Shown here piece by piece: positions 8,562-16,449 of a stretch of 33,579 bases of DNA. The stretch comes from Clostridia bacterium. Its GTDB lineage: Bacteria > Bacillota > Clostridia > Christensenellales > Aristaeellaceae. The stretch covers positions 1 to 33,579 of the forward strand of contig JAUMVG010000040.1 in NCBI GenBank assembly GCA_030530315.1, in the 5' to 3' direction. The notes beneath the pieces were generated by a model. It saw only the letters and a program-made list of their open reading frames with translations. It ran no database searches and had not been told where the DNA came from. Within the stretch, counting starts at the first letter, position 1; every line of letters starts with the position of its first letter. Both the position numbers and the translations under genes were made by a program.

Positions 8562-8706
8562 TACTGTGAAGCCTCTTCTTCTCCGGCGCTTTCCTTTGCG
8601 CAGTCGACGCAGCAGAGCTTGCCGCATACCGGGCAGTTCACATTGTCAATGGCGATTCTCCATGCGCGCTGTCGATGGCTGCGATTCGGTCTCGGATCGA
8701 ATTCTG
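8562..8706 (-). pseudogene. Relic: zinc-knuckle fragment with lipoprotein-type tail
   Basis: Reading on the minus strand, an open frame without a start ends in NVNCPVCGKLCCVDCAK and then SAGEEEASQ-stop. CPVCG...CVDC is a four-Cys zinc knuckle like those of the neighbouring ribbon proteins. The last six residues (EEEASQ) and the nearby bases match the end of the lipoprotein at 11063. This looks like the surviving 3' end of a deleted or recombined gene. The frame can be followed upstream to about 8706, where it overlaps the end of the 131-aa gene; that part looks non-coding. Confidence 0.5.
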
Positions 8707-9102
8707 TTAATCTGCCTCGTCAAGCGCGGGATCTCTCATGACCCTCAAGAGAGACCAGTCCGCCATTTCGATGCTGCCTTCGAATTCATTGTACCGGGGA
8801 TTCGCAATCACCAGGATCGCACCCTCCTGAGGGCATTCGTCGCTCATGAAGTTGATGATCATGCTGTCTTCGCCGTTGCCGGAAAAGAGATTGATGGTTC
8901 CGGTATCATCCGCCGCGACCGCCAGAACGGGATTCAGGATTTGGGTGACCTTCAGCAGGAGCATGCATTCGCCGCATTCCCCCTTAGCGTCCAGCCACTC
9001 CTGAATCGCAATGAACCTGGGGGATTCATCAGCCCGGGCAATGCATGAAAGTGAAACGAGGATGAGAACAAAGGCAAGCGCCAGTGTGATGGTTTTCTTC
9101 AT
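8707..9102 (-). CDS. Small secreted protein, 131 aa
   Basis: A typical signal peptide (MKKTITLALAFVLILVSLSCIARA, cleavage near residue 24) is followed by a domain of about 105 aa. A CGEC pair near residues 43-46 and a further Cys near 89 may form disulfides. The ribosome site is modest (AAGGGG). The Cys in the signal region lies in 'LSCIARA', which is a poor lipobox, so secretion by signal peptidase I is more likely than lipid anchoring. No family recognised. It lies between the relic at 8562 and the 285-aa membrane protein. Confidence 0.75.
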   Translation of the reverse strand: MKKTITLALAFVLILVSLSCIARADESPRFIAIQEWLDAKGECGECMLLLKVTQILNPVLAVAADDTGTINLFSGNGEDSMIINFMSDECPQEGAILVIANPRYNEFEGSIEMADWSLLRVMRDPALDEAD

Positions 9103-9125
9103 TGATGGTCAACCCCTTTCGCCTT

Positions 9126-9147
9126 CTCCCGTCCGGGATGACGGGAG
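9126..9147. other. Intergenic hairpin, perfect 8-bp stem
   Basis: CTCCCGTC (9126-9133) and GACGGGAG (9140-9147) are exact inverted repeats around a 6-nt loop, 35 bp downstream of the stop of the 285-aa gene and before the 131-aa gene. No T-run follows on either strand, so it is not a standard Rho-independent terminator. It may stabilise or process the polycistronic RNA. Confidence 0.55.
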
Positions 9148-9181
9148 TGATCTCTCAATTCATTCGTACAGGGCTGCACTC

Positions 9182-10039
9182 TCACGCCTCCTCGCCGTGC
9201 CAGTCGTCTCCCAGCACGGTGCGGAACACCGCGCTCCAGTCCATGCCGCCGGAGAAGCCGGATTCCCGATAGTGCTCGTTGTCGGACTTCTCCGGTTCGC
9301 GGTAGGCCACGCTCACCGGCGCGGTGGCGGTCTGGGTGCGCAGGTCCACGGCGAACATCATGGTGTCGGTGCCGTAGAACGGCACGTCGACGCGCCGGAT
9401 CGCGCCGGTGCCGGTGTTGCGTTCCTCCCAGGGCACGCTGTACAGCAGCGTGTTCTCCCCGTAGAAGAACACCGCCGTGTCGGCCTCCTTCAGGCTCCCG
9501 GCCAGGCGCCCGAGGTCCAGCCCTTCGTACCAGATCACCTCGCCGCCGCTGCGCGCCTGCTCGAAGCTGGTGTATATCCGGGGATTCGTCTCATCGTCGA
9601 TGAACTGGCAGAACACCAGTTTCTCACCATATTCCACCTCTCCCACGGCCAGCTCCCCGGCCTTGCCCTTCTGTCCCAGCGCCAGGAGCGCCTTTTCGTC
9701 GGCGGCCTTGCCGCTGAAGGCGGCGAACATCTTCCAGTAGTAGTTGTTGATCTTGCCGTCGCTGTAGCAGGCGTACAGCGTCCCAATGCCGATGCCGATG
9801 GCCAGCACCACGCTGACCAGACAGGCGGCGATGCGCAGGCCCCTCTTTTTGGGCAGGTAGCGGAACACCGCCGCCAGCAGCGGGATCAGCGCCCCCACGC
9901 AGAACATGGCCGGCATGGTGTCCATGAAGAAATGGTAGGGCTCGCCGTACTTCCGGTGGATCAGATACAGCCCCAGGCCGACGGCGCCCAGCAGGATCAC
10001 CCAGAACAGAAGCTCCTTCCATAGCGTCCTCTTTTTCAT
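9182..10039 (-). CDS. Membrane protein with external domain, 285 aa
   Basis: Three hydrophobic segments occur in the first 92 residues (about 9-26, 38-60, 69-92), with basic residues between the second and third (PKKRG). A soluble domain of about 190 aa follows. It has alternating hydrophobic strands and a Trp-rich end ('GMDWSAVFRTVLGDDWHG'). Start ATG has AAGGAGGAG upstream. The gene follows the zinc-ribbon gene at 10071 by about 30 bp, so they are probably co-transcribed. No family recognised. It resembles the products at 3583, 5222 and 13940 only in topology. Confidence 0.8.
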   Translation of the reverse strand: MKKRTLWKELLFWVILLGAVGLGLYLIHRKYGEPYHFFMDTMPAMFCVGALIPLLAAVFRYLPKKRGLRIAACLVSVVLAIGIGIGTLYACYSDGKINNYYWKMFAAFSGKAADEKALLALGQKGKAGELAVGEVEYGEKLVFCQFIDDETNPRIYTSFEQARSGGEVIWYEGLDLGRLAGSLKEADTAVFFYGENTLLYSVPWEERNTGTGAIRRVDVPFYGTDTMMFAVDLRTQTATAPVSVAYREPEKSDNEHYRESGFSGGMDWSAVFRTVLGDDWHGEEA

Positions 10040-10070
10040 GAACTCTCCTCCTTTACAGGGCCTCGTTGTT

Positions 10071-10691
10071 TCAGGGCATGGCGCGCGGCATCCGCTTCAC
10101 CTGCTCGATGGACAGGTATTCGCGGTCGCCGGCGGCCCGCTTGTTCATGTAATAGGCGGCAAAATGGCTCATGGTTTCCTCCGACGGGGCCACGAACGGT
10201 TCCCGCACCCCGGCGGCATACTGCTTGTGTTGCTTGTTCTTCTTCAGGTGGGTCACCAGCGTGGCGATGGACGCGATGGGCAGGCCGAAGAACACGGCGA
10301 TCAACAGACATATCACACCGATGGAACCCCACAGTCCGACGCGGCCGAGGGAGCCGACCAGGCGAACGGCGCCGATGACGCCCGGAATCAGCAGCAGTGC
10401 GCAGACGATGCTCGCGATCAGGAACGTGGGCTTCGGCTTCTCTGCGGCCTTCTGTTCCTGCTTCGCCTCATGCGCCCGCTTTGCGCACGCCAGGCAATAT
10501 CCGACGTACAGCGGCGTGATGTCGGTGTAGGTGGTCGTGGTGGTTCTGACCTTGGTATTGATGTCCTGCACCTTGGTGCTCACATGGGTGTTCAGAGCCT
10601 TGCCGCTGTAGACCGTCACAGGCACAAGCCCTTCGCCGCACACCGGGCAGAGCCCTGTGTCGTCGTAATAATAATCCGCGATCTTCTTCAT
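10071..10691 (-). CDS. Zinc-ribbon membrane protein, 206 aa
   Basis: CPVCG (Cys 15/18) and CLAC (Cys 66/69) are separated by a Thr-rich stretch, and together make a probable zinc ribbon. A charged Lys/Glu/Gln-rich segment (70-88) leads to two membrane helices (about 90-110 and 120-146). The C-terminal 60 aa are basic and helical. It shares the layout of the other ribbon proteins but not their conserved 'SVLN' tail, and its first knuckle sits closer to the N-terminus. AAGGAG precedes ATG. Function unknown. Confidence 0.8.
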   Translation of the reverse strand: MKKIADYYYDDTGLCPVCGEGLVPVTVYSGKALNTHVSTKVQDINTKVRTTTTTYTDITPLYVGYCLACAKRAHEAKQEQKAAEKPKPTFLIASIVCALLLIPGVIGAVRLVGSLGRVGLWGSIGVICLLIAVFFGLPIASIATLVTHLKKNKQHKQYAAGVREPFVAPSEETMSHFAAYYMNKRAAGDREYLSIEQVKRMPRAMP

Positions 10692-10771
10692 GGGTGTTTC
10701 TCCTTGCTGCCGAGATAAGAGCGAGGCGCCAGGTCTCGTTCCGGATCGTGAGATTCATACCCGACCGCGGC

Positions 10772-10993
10772 TTACTGTGCGGTCAGTGCTGTGATGACCA
10801 GGCCCACGGCGGCGATTCCCAGGAACACCAGCACCAGCTGCCACTTCTTTTTGCGCCGCTTGGGTGTGTCCGCGTACTTGACCCGGCCCATGCGCTCAGC
10901 CTTGCTATAGTCGGAGAGGATGTCGGGGAAAAAGAACATGCCAATCAAACCAGTAAATGCGATGATCAGTCCAATCTTATTAAAGATCTGCAC
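10772..10993 (-). CDS. 73-aa two-helix membrane protein, copy 2
   Basis: This is the near-identical partner of the gene at 6062-6283 and differs at seven positions (4, 28, 52, 56, 66, 68, 72). It starts with GTG instead of ATG, with AGGAGGGA upstream. The upstream 30-35 bp are also conserved between copies. It lies between the lipoprotein gene (11063) and the 206-aa zinc-ribbon gene. The substitutions are mostly hydrophobic exchanges inside or next to the helices, while the basic loop is unchanged, which suggests that both copies are still under selection. Confidence 0.82.
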   Translation of the reverse strand: MQIFNKIGLIIAFTGLIGMFFFPDILSDYSKAERMGRVKYADTPKRRKKKWQLVLVFLGIAAVGLVITALTAQ

Positions 10994-11062
10994 GGATTAT
11001 CCCTCCTGTTTCTGCCGTCGATATGGGGATACTTTCCCCTGCATTCTCTCTTGGTCGGTCTT

Positions 11063-11977
11063 TTACTGTGAAGCCTCTTCCTCCGCAGCGCCTTCTGCCG
11101 CGGGGATATCGACGCTCTGCTCAAAGAGGATCGTCTCCCCGTCCGATGATTGGATGCGCACCGTGACAGTTCCGCCGGCAAAGGTCTTCATCGGGTCGCG
11201 GAACATGAGGTCGTTGCAGGCCCATTCAGACAGCAGCGCGCCTTCGGTGCCGTCGTTCATGATCGCCTGATAGGCGAGGGTAAAGTGAGCCATCTGCATG
11301 AATTGCAGGTGTTGCAGCGTGCTGTCCGCCAGCTCCTGGAAGTCCACGATCGTCAGGGATCTGGGGGCAGCGTCGTAGAGCCACCCGTCCAGCGGCGCAT
11401 CGGCGATGACGTATTTGCCGTCCTTCAGGTAATCTTCCGGAACGAAGTACCCTTCATCGGTGTCGTCCTCGCCCTTCGGGGCGGTGTAAGCCGTACCGCT
11501 GGCTCTGCCGTTGCCCGAAGCGCTGAGCAGCACCCGGAGTATGGCCGGACCGTCTTCGCCCCCTGCGCCGTCGGCGATAGCCGCCGTGAAGGAGAGCTTC
11601 CCGTCTTCACTCAGCGTCAGGTCCCTGACGTAGGTCCCCTCCTTTGCGGTCTGTGCGTACTGCACGATCTTATCCATGTAAGGGAAGGGCTTCGCGATAG
11701 TCTCCGCTTCGTCATACCGACCCTCTGCAAGCGCGGCCTGGGCCGCCTGATAGCCGGCATTACGCGCATTCTCCGCCTTCTCCGCAGCATCCTTGTAGTT
11801 CTTGCGTCCCAGGCTGAAGTAGAGCTGCCACGCCTCGTGGTAGTTTCCCTCGGCTTCCAGGGCAGCGGCCTGCTCGTACTTTTTCTGTTCCCCACAGCCA
11901 GTCAGCACCAGCGCGATCAGCAGCAGCACGGCGACGCAGGCGACCGCCCTTGCAGTTCTTCCAACGTTCTTTTTCAT
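11063..11977 (-). CDS. Lipoprotein with TPR-like N-terminal region, 304 aa
   Basis: A lipobox (LVLTGC) places the lipidated Cys at residue 28. Residues about 32-95 contain two or three TPR-like helical pairs ('YEQAAALEAEGNYHEAWQLY', 'AAQAALAEGRYDEAETIA'). The rest (about 110-290) is a beta-rich domain. The tail is acidic and ends EEEASQ, as does the relic at 8562. ATG at 11977 is chosen for its AGGAGG site; an ATG 12 codons upstream has none. Such lipoproteins are common in clostridia and are usually unassigned; TPR units imply protein contacts. Confidence 0.85.
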   Translation of the reverse strand: MKKNVGRTARAVACVAVLLLIALVLTGCGEQKKYEQAAALEAEGNYHEAWQLYFSLGRKNYKDAAEKAENARNAGYQAAQAALAEGRYDEAETIAKPFPYMDKIVQYAQTAKEGTYVRDLTLSEDGKLSFTAAIADGAGGEDGPAILRVLLSASGNGRASGTAYTAPKGEDDTDEGYFVPEDYLKDGKYVIADAPLDGWLYDAAPRSLTIVDFQELADSTLQHLQFMQMAHFTLAYQAIMNDGTEGALLSEWACNDLMFRDPMKTFAGGTVTVRIQSSDGETILFEQSVDIPAAEGAAEEEASQ

Positions 11978-12013
11978 GGCGGTTCCTCCTTTCCTTATGT
12001 CCTGTCGAATCAA

Positions 12014-12028
12014 CCCCGCGAAGCGGGG
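12014..12028. other. Intergenic GC hairpin, 6-bp stem, 3-nt loop
   Basis: CCCCGC (12014-12019) pairs exactly with GCGGGG (12023-12028). It sits between the 101-aa gene and the lipoprotein gene, 37 bp before the latter's start, and is not followed by a T-run. It could attenuate or process the transcript. Confidence 0.5.
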
Positions 12029-12088
12029 CGCTTTGGTTCCCGGGGCCTCGTCCTCGTATCCCGAAGGTTTCCACTCCCTCGGGGCGCG

Positions 12089-12394
12089 TCAGTATTTCTT
12101 CTTTTTCAGCAGGCTTCCGCCCACGATGCCCAGCAGCGCGAACGCGCCGAAGCCGATCCACATCTGGCGGCTGCGCTGAGAATGAGCCAGCTTCTTTATC
12201 TCGTCGAAGCCCGCGGAAATGCCGCCGCCCGACGACCAGGCCATGGTGCCGTCGAAACTGTTGTCGACAAAGCTGTAGACGCCCTCGGTGCTGCCGGATT
12301 TGACCTTGACGGTCTTCTGGGTGACGCCCAGAATGCCGTAGACGAGACCCGCCGCCGCGGCGACGAGCAGTATGATTGCGATGGCCTTGCGCAT
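12089..12394 (-). CDS. Small membrane protein, 101 aa
   Basis: An N-terminal hydrophobic segment (about 4-24) could act as an uncleaved signal anchor. A polar Ser/Gly-rich section (about 30-65) follows, then a second helix (about 78-95) and a KKKKY terminus, predicting both ends inside and the middle outside. Start ATG at 12394 has AAAGGAGGAT upstream; a longer frame from 12457 lacks a site. Not recognised. It could be a small subunit of the neighbouring membrane proteins, which is inference from position only. Confidence 0.78.
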   Translation of the reverse strand: MRKAIAIILLVAAAAGLVYGILGVTQKTVKVKSGSTEGVYSFVDNSFDGTMAWSSGGGISAGFDEIKKLAHSQRSRQMWIGFGAFALLGIVGGSLLKKKKY

Positions 12395-12462
12395 GGTGTG
12401 ATCCTCCTTTGGTTGGCTTTGGCAGTAGCGGTGACAAGGAACACTGTTTTGTCCCAATGTGG

Positions 12463-12522
12463 ATCATAACGATACCATCCGGGTATCAGAATCCACAGCC
12501 ATTGTCAGCATGGCAATGGCTG
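12463..12522 (-). promoter_or_regulatory. Two adjacent inverted repeats and a possible -10 box before the 101-aa gene
   Basis: CAGCCATTG (12496-12504) and CAATGGCTG (12514-12522) form a perfect 9-bp stem with a 9-nt loop. GATACC (12471-12476) and GGTATC (12482-12487) form a second stem. Just beyond, on the minus strand, is TATGAT (12463-12468), a good -10 box, but the matching -35 (TTCTGA, 17-bp spacing) is weak. The first hairpin could end the upstream message or bind a regulator. Confidence 0.35.
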
Positions 12523-12550
12523 AAGTGTTTTGAGGGCGGTACGAGGCTCA

Positions 12551-13198
12551 CTATCCCTTCCGGACCAGCCTGCGCGACTGCTCGGGCACTGTGGCCGCCA
12601 AGGCGATGAGCCGCGAGCGCAGTTCATCGCCCGGCTCGAAGTTCTGCCTCGCCGAGCTGAGATCCCCCTGCGCGGCCAATCGCGCCGGGACGCAGAAATA
12701 CCCCGCGTAGCCTGCGCCCGTCTCGCCCAGCTCCGCCTTCCGGGCGGCGATCTCGGCGTCAAACACCTTTTCGTTCAAAGCCTTCTTGATGTAGGGTTCC
12801 AACGCCTCGAAGGAAGCGATAGACGCGATCTCCGGAGCCGCCTTGGCGCTCTTCACGGTGAGGTAGACGCCACCAATCAGCGCTGCGACTGCGCACACCA
12901 GAATGAGGTAATTGGGACTCTCCTCCGGCTTTTTCAGGATGAAGGTCAACACGGCGGCAATCGCGCCAATGACGATCAGTGCGATGCCGAATGCCGGAGA
13001 GGCGCTGAACTCCAGGCTGTCCTTGATCTCCTTGCCCGTGATGGAGGCGTCCACAGGGTCCTTCAGAAAGCGCTTGATGTAGACTCGATTGCCGTTGCGC
13101 GTCTCCTCCTTTCGGGCGACGACATAGGTCTCGCCCCAGACGGCGTCGTTCGGCACGTTCTCCCGCACCCACGCGGGCAGCTTGTCCTGCTTACTCAT
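12551..13198 (-). CDS. Two-helix membrane protein, 215 aa, unknown function
   Basis: A hydrophilic N-terminal part (about 1-65) is followed by two membrane helices (about 69-90 and 97-117) and a helical, charged C-terminal part of about 95 aa. That part contains 'FEALEPYIKKALNEKVFDAEIAARKAEL', which is probably amphipathic or coiled. Start ATG at 13198 has GGAGGATTG upstream; the longer upstream extension has no ribosome site. It follows the zinc-ribbon gene (13275) by about 75 bp. It lacks CxxC motifs, so it is not a ribbon paralog despite the similar size and membrane hairpin. Confidence 0.8.
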   Translation of the reverse strand: MSKQDKLPAWVRENVPNDAVWGETYVVARKEETRNGNRVYIKRFLKDPVDASITGKEIKDSLEFSASPAFGIALIVIGAIAAVLTFILKKPEESPNYLILVCAVAALIGGVYLTVKSAKAAPEIASIASFEALEPYIKKALNEKVFDAEIAARKAELGETGAGYAGYFCVPARLAAQGDLSSARQNFEPGDELRSRLIALAATVPEQSRRLVRKG

Positions 13199-13274
13199 AA
13201 ACAATCCTCCTTTTGATTCTATCGTTCCTTTGGGTGGCCTCAAAAAAACTGTTCCTGCATCTGATGGTACTGCT

Positions 13275-13916
13275 TCACTCCCCCGATCCCATGTGGATGC
13301 GACCCAGGCCGTAGGGGGACATTTCGGCGTAGACGGCATCGTTGAGCACGCTCTTGAAGCGCTTCTCCAGCAGCGCCGGGTCATCGTAGGCCGATTTGGA
13401 ACGCTTGCTGACGAATACGGACGCCAGCGTGATGAGCGCCGCGGCGATCAGGGTCGGAACCAGAAACCACACCGGACCGGTCATGGAGGGAATGCCTTTC
13501 GAAGCAGCCATAAAAATGAGCACGAGCCACACATACAGAACCACAATGATGAACGGCACAAACCACTTTGGCGTGAGTATTCTGCGCTTGCAGCCAGCGT
13601 CCGGAATGCTGATGATCCCGCATCCAGGACATTTGAATGGAATGGTGCGGGCCCTGATCTGGTCCTTTGAGCCGCGCAGGATGGCTCTGTTCTTCTTCAT
13701 GGCTTCGGCGATCTGAGCAAGCTGGGAATCGGCATTGGCAGCCAGCCGATTCCGGGCTGCGGCTTCGGCACGTTCGGGGGCGTAGTGCTGCACGCTCGCC
13801 TGGCCGGTCATGCGCATATAGCGGGTCAGGGCAACGTCCTTTCCGCACTTCGGGCAGCGGAAGGTGATCACCACAGGGGCGTCCCATGTGGCGGTGGCGG
13901 TGGTACGGGTCGGCAT
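13275..13916 (-). CDS. Zinc-ribbon membrane protein with 'SVLND' tail, 213 aa
   Basis: Cys 21/24 (RCPKCGKD) and 96/99 (KCPGCGII) make a probable zinc ribbon, with a helical Ala/Arg-rich stretch between them. The sequence 'IPDAGCKRR' after the second knuckle, the two membrane helices (about 118-138 and 148-170) and the tail (DPALLEKRFKSVLNDAVYAEMSPYG) all recur in the 223-aa protein at 16533, making these the closest pair in the family. ATG at 13916 has GGAGGTATC upstream. It begins 23 bp after the stop of the 286-aa gene, so the two should be co-translated. Confidence 0.87.
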   Translation of the reverse strand: MPTRTTATATWDAPVVITFRCPKCGKDVALTRYMRMTGQASVQHYAPERAEAAARNRLAANADSQLAQIAEAMKKNRAILRGSKDQIRARTIPFKCPGCGIISIPDAGCKRRILTPKWFVPFIIVVLYVWLVLIFMAASKGIPSMTGPVWFLVPTLIAAALITLASVFVSKRSKSAYDDPALLEKRFKSVLNDAVYAEMSPYGLGRIHMGSGE

Positions 13917-13939
13917 GATGATACCTCCATTCAATTTGT

Positions 13940-14800
13940 CTATTGTGCATACAGCGCCCGGATGTACCCCATGGCGTCGCTCTGCTTGCAGTTCACACCC
14001 CTGTAATCCGACGAGGGGCCGTGTTTGACGCGATCCAGCGACGACCATTCCTTCGTATCGAGGTTGAAGAAGTACAGGTCATAGTCGTAGTCGTGCTTGT
14101 AGTGGCCATAGTTTTTACCACCGCTGCGTGAGGTCACGACGGGCTGGCTCACGGTCATGTGCCTGACGGCAATGATTACGGTCTTCAGCTTCGATACATC
14201 CTCCTGGGCCAGGTAGTAGCGCTCCAGGTGTGCGCCGCCGGCGCTGAAACGGACGACCTGATTGCCGTCCTTGCCGGCGGCGTCGTACCAGCAGAACAGG
14301 TAAGGGGAGGGATAGTGTTCGGTCAGACTTCTGGCATCCTGGACAAAGTCAAAGCCCTCCGCGTGGACCGAGCCGCTGTTGTCCTCGAAGGCCTGCTCCA
14401 GCTCGGCGATCCGCGCATCCCTGCCCAGGTTGTTCTTTGAGACCATATCCAGGCCAAAGGCGCCGGCGGCGACGATCACCAGCAATACCAGGGCGGCCAC
14501 GCGGATTCGCTTTTGCCCACCGCTCTTCCACAGGGTCTGCGTGGATACGCCCAGCATCAGCAGCGGGCCGCCCAGGCATATGTACCACCGGCCCCCGAAG
14601 AGCCACAGCAGAAGCCCGAACACGAGCGCGCAGCCGAAGGGTATGCCGTACAGCTGCTTCTTGCCATTCCCCCCCAGCTTTTCATGCATCACGCCCACGC
14701 CCAGCACCGCGCCGAAGCACAGTATGGCCTGGAGGAGGTAGCCCATGGTGTACAGCCACACCAGCAGGCCGACGGCTACGAGAATAATGATGGTTGACAT
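13940..14800 (-). CDS. Polytopic membrane protein with external domain, 286 aa
   Basis: Four or five hydrophobic segments occupy the first 118 residues (about 2-20, 22-38, 51-68, 71-90, 99-118). The following domain of about 165 aa contains 'YLFCWYDAAGKDGNQVVRF' and a Tyr/Asp-rich strand ('HYKHDYDYDLYFFNLDTKEW'). The domain style resembles the last part of the 285-aa protein at 9182 (display of a value, then 'F..D..T'), but homology cannot be claimed by eye. The ribosome site (GGGTGAG) is weaker than its neighbours'. Confidence 0.8.
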   Translation of the reverse strand: MSTIIILVAVGLLVWLYTMGYLLQAILCFGAVLGVGVMHEKLGGNGKKQLYGIPFGCALVFGLLLWLFGGRWYICLGGPLLMLGVSTQTLWKSGGQKRIRVAALVLLVIVAAGAFGLDMVSKNNLGRDARIAELEQAFEDNSGSVHAEGFDFVQDARSLTEHYPSPYLFCWYDAAGKDGNQVVRFSAGGAHLERYYLAQEDVSKLKTVIIAVRHMTVSQPVVTSRSGGKNYGHYKHDYDYDLYFFNLDTKEWSSLDRVKHGPSSDYRGVNCKQSDAMGYIRALYAQ

Positions 14801-14942
14801 GATGTGATCTCACCCTTCCCTGCATTTCGTGATGAATCCCCTGCCCGGGACGACCAGAGTTCCCTCCGGCAGATGCGGGTACCACAGCGGACTCGATTGA
14901 CGCACACAGAGTCTTTGCGTTTATCCTCGTCGTACCGCTGTG

Positions 14943-15461
14943 TCAGGTCTGATCATACAGATTGCCGTCAAGCGTGAACACCAGCGTGTCGCGGTCGGTT
15001 CCTGCCTGCTTGGCGAGGCAGACCATGATCTTCGCCATGTTGTTCAGGTCGCCCTTGCGGTCATACATCGACTGGGTGAGCTGCACGGTGGGGGACACGT
15101 TGACGTAGTACAGTTTGTCACGGTAGAGGAACTTGGCGTACTTGAAGTCGATCCACGAGCCGTGCTCATGCCAGAATACGCTGTTCGCGGATGCTTCCAC
15201 GGCATACTGCGCCTGTTCGATGCCGGAGGAGGGCGCCATCGGGTGCGCCCGTTCCAGAGCGCGCGCGTCTTCCACGCTGATGCGATACGGCTTGACGCGT
15301 ACGCCCCAGGTCTTCTCAATCGCGTCCAGTATCTTTGCCGTATCGGCGCCAATGGCCCACGCGCAGGCCTTGGCGCTGTCCGGCAGCCAGACCGGCTCCG
15401 CGGTGGCGGCCTGCGGGGCAGGCGCGGTCTTCTTCTTTTTCAGAAAGTCAAAGATTCCCAT
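14943..15461 (-). CDS. Stand-alone copy of the domain inside the HEAT-type protein, 172 aa
   Basis: A short basic start (MGIFDFLKKKK) and an Ala/Pro linker precede a domain (about 25-165) that aligns over its whole length with residues 187-320 of the protein at 610-2667: 'TWGVRVKPYRIS..DARALER', 'EQAQYAVEASANSVFWHE', 'LYYVNVSPTVQLTQSMYDRKG'. No membrane segment is present, so it should be cytoplasmic. Start ATG has GGAGGC upstream. Having the same domain free and embedded in a scaffold suggests interaction or a fusion event. The domain family is not recognised. Confidence 0.85.
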   Translation of the reverse strand: MGIFDFLKKKKTAPAPQAATAEPVWLPDSAKACAWAIGADTAKILDAIEKTWGVRVKPYRISVEDARALERAHPMAPSSGIEQAQYAVEASANSVFWHEHGSWIDFKYAKFLYRDKLYYVNVSPTVQLTQSMYDRKGDLNNMAKIMVCLAKQAGTDRDTLVFTLDGNLYDQT

Positions 15462-15654
15462 CAGAATGCCTCCTTTGAATGATGTTATTTTCTGAACATG
15501 TGATGCAGTTTTCGCAGGCCGTGCCGCTCAGGGGAAGGTGCCCAATATGTGCACCTGTATCAGAGGAGACATGGCTGTGTTCGACCTTCACCCGACACAC
15601 CGTGTCGACGCGTGCTGTCCGCGCTGCCGCGAATGAAAACCCCGTGGGCGGCCG
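15448..15654 (-). pseudogene. Possible relic frame with CxxCxxC motif between two genes
   Basis: Directly after the stop of the 248-aa gene the same frame stays open for about 68 codons. Its second half reads like protein (KVEHSHVSSDTGAH, then TACENCITCSENN) before running into the start of the 172-aa gene. There is no clear start or ribosome site. The Cys cluster resembles zinc knuckles elsewhere in the array. It may be a decayed gene end or chance. Confidence 0.25.
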
Positions 15655-16401
15655 TTACTTCAACTTCGAAGCGTAGGCGTGCGTGGCAAAGCGAAACGTC
15701 TCCGGATCAAACGACTGGTACCCCAGCAGAGATTGCATGATGTAGATCTGCAGCTCGGTAAGCTCAACGCCGACCTCGACGGATTCTCCCGGCGCAAGCT
15801 TACCCAGGAAAGCGTCAGCCTTGAACGCGACGGGAAAGGACGGCGCATCGTCACCGTTGCCCTCAATCAGGAAGAATCCGCCGCTCCCCGAGCACTCCCT
15901 GCTCCCTGCGTTTGTCACGGTTGCACTGATGCGCAGGGTCGGCTCCCCGCCATCCAGTGTGATGACCCCACATTTTTCATCAGATACGGAAAGATCCTTC
16001 GACGCGTCGGTCAAATCCGGAAAACCGAAGCACTCTGTCTGCGGCGCGCCGATGTCGCTCAATTGTTCGGGCACAATTGTAACCGGTTTGGTCGTACACC
16101 AGACGTAGCTCAAATGTCCCGGCATGATGAATCTCGGCGAGCATGAATCCATAAACGCGGTCGTCAGCGCATTCCCTTCACCATCAAGCAAGGGAACGTC
16201 GAACGAATCGAAATAAAGGGGAATATCATCGTTGTTCTGTACCAGGAACAGGGAGCCTACCTGTAGCCGTCCATCCTGCAGGAGTTCGACAAAGCTACCT
16301 TGCGGCTGATAGATGAACAACGCCTCCTCCTCAGCCAGAGCCATGGTCGCGCAGAGAATCGCGAGAGCGCAGATGAGCGCCAGAGAAATCCTTTTTCCCA
16401 T
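15655..16401 (-). CDS. Secreted beta-rich protein, 248 aa
   Basis: A signal peptide (MGKRISLALICALAILCATMALA, cleavage near residue 23) leads into a mature protein of about 225 aa. Alternating hydrophobic and polar residues suggest a beta-sandwich: 'GSLFLVQNNDDIPLYFDSFDVPLLDGEGN' near the start and 'LAPGESVEVGVELTELQ' near the end. The latter is typical of immunoglobulin-like 'DUF5067/DUF4352-type' extracellular domains, which have the same 'N.....L.....V.....PG' pattern. That assignment is tentative. GGAGG precedes ATG. Confidence 0.8.
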   Translation of the reverse strand: MGKRISLALICALAILCATMALAEEEALFIYQPQGSFVELLQDGRLQVGSLFLVQNNDDIPLYFDSFDVPLLDGEGNALTTAFMDSCSPRFIMPGHLSYVWCTTKPVTIVPEQLSDIGAPQTECFGFPDLTDASKDLSVSDEKCGVITLDGGEPTLRISATVTNAGSRECSGSGGFFLIEGNGDDAPSFPVAFKADAFLGKLAPGESVEVGVELTELQIYIMQSLLGYQSFDPETFRFATHAYASKLK

Positions 16402-16449
16402 GAAGCAAACCTCCTCACTTTACTGATAAATTCTTCACGCGAGGCCCAA

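Noticed and set aside
14801-14942. 35-codon peptide frame (…LPEGTLVVPGRGFITK…) between genes
   Set aside because: It looks somewhat protein-like but has no start, ribosome site or matching paralog in the window.
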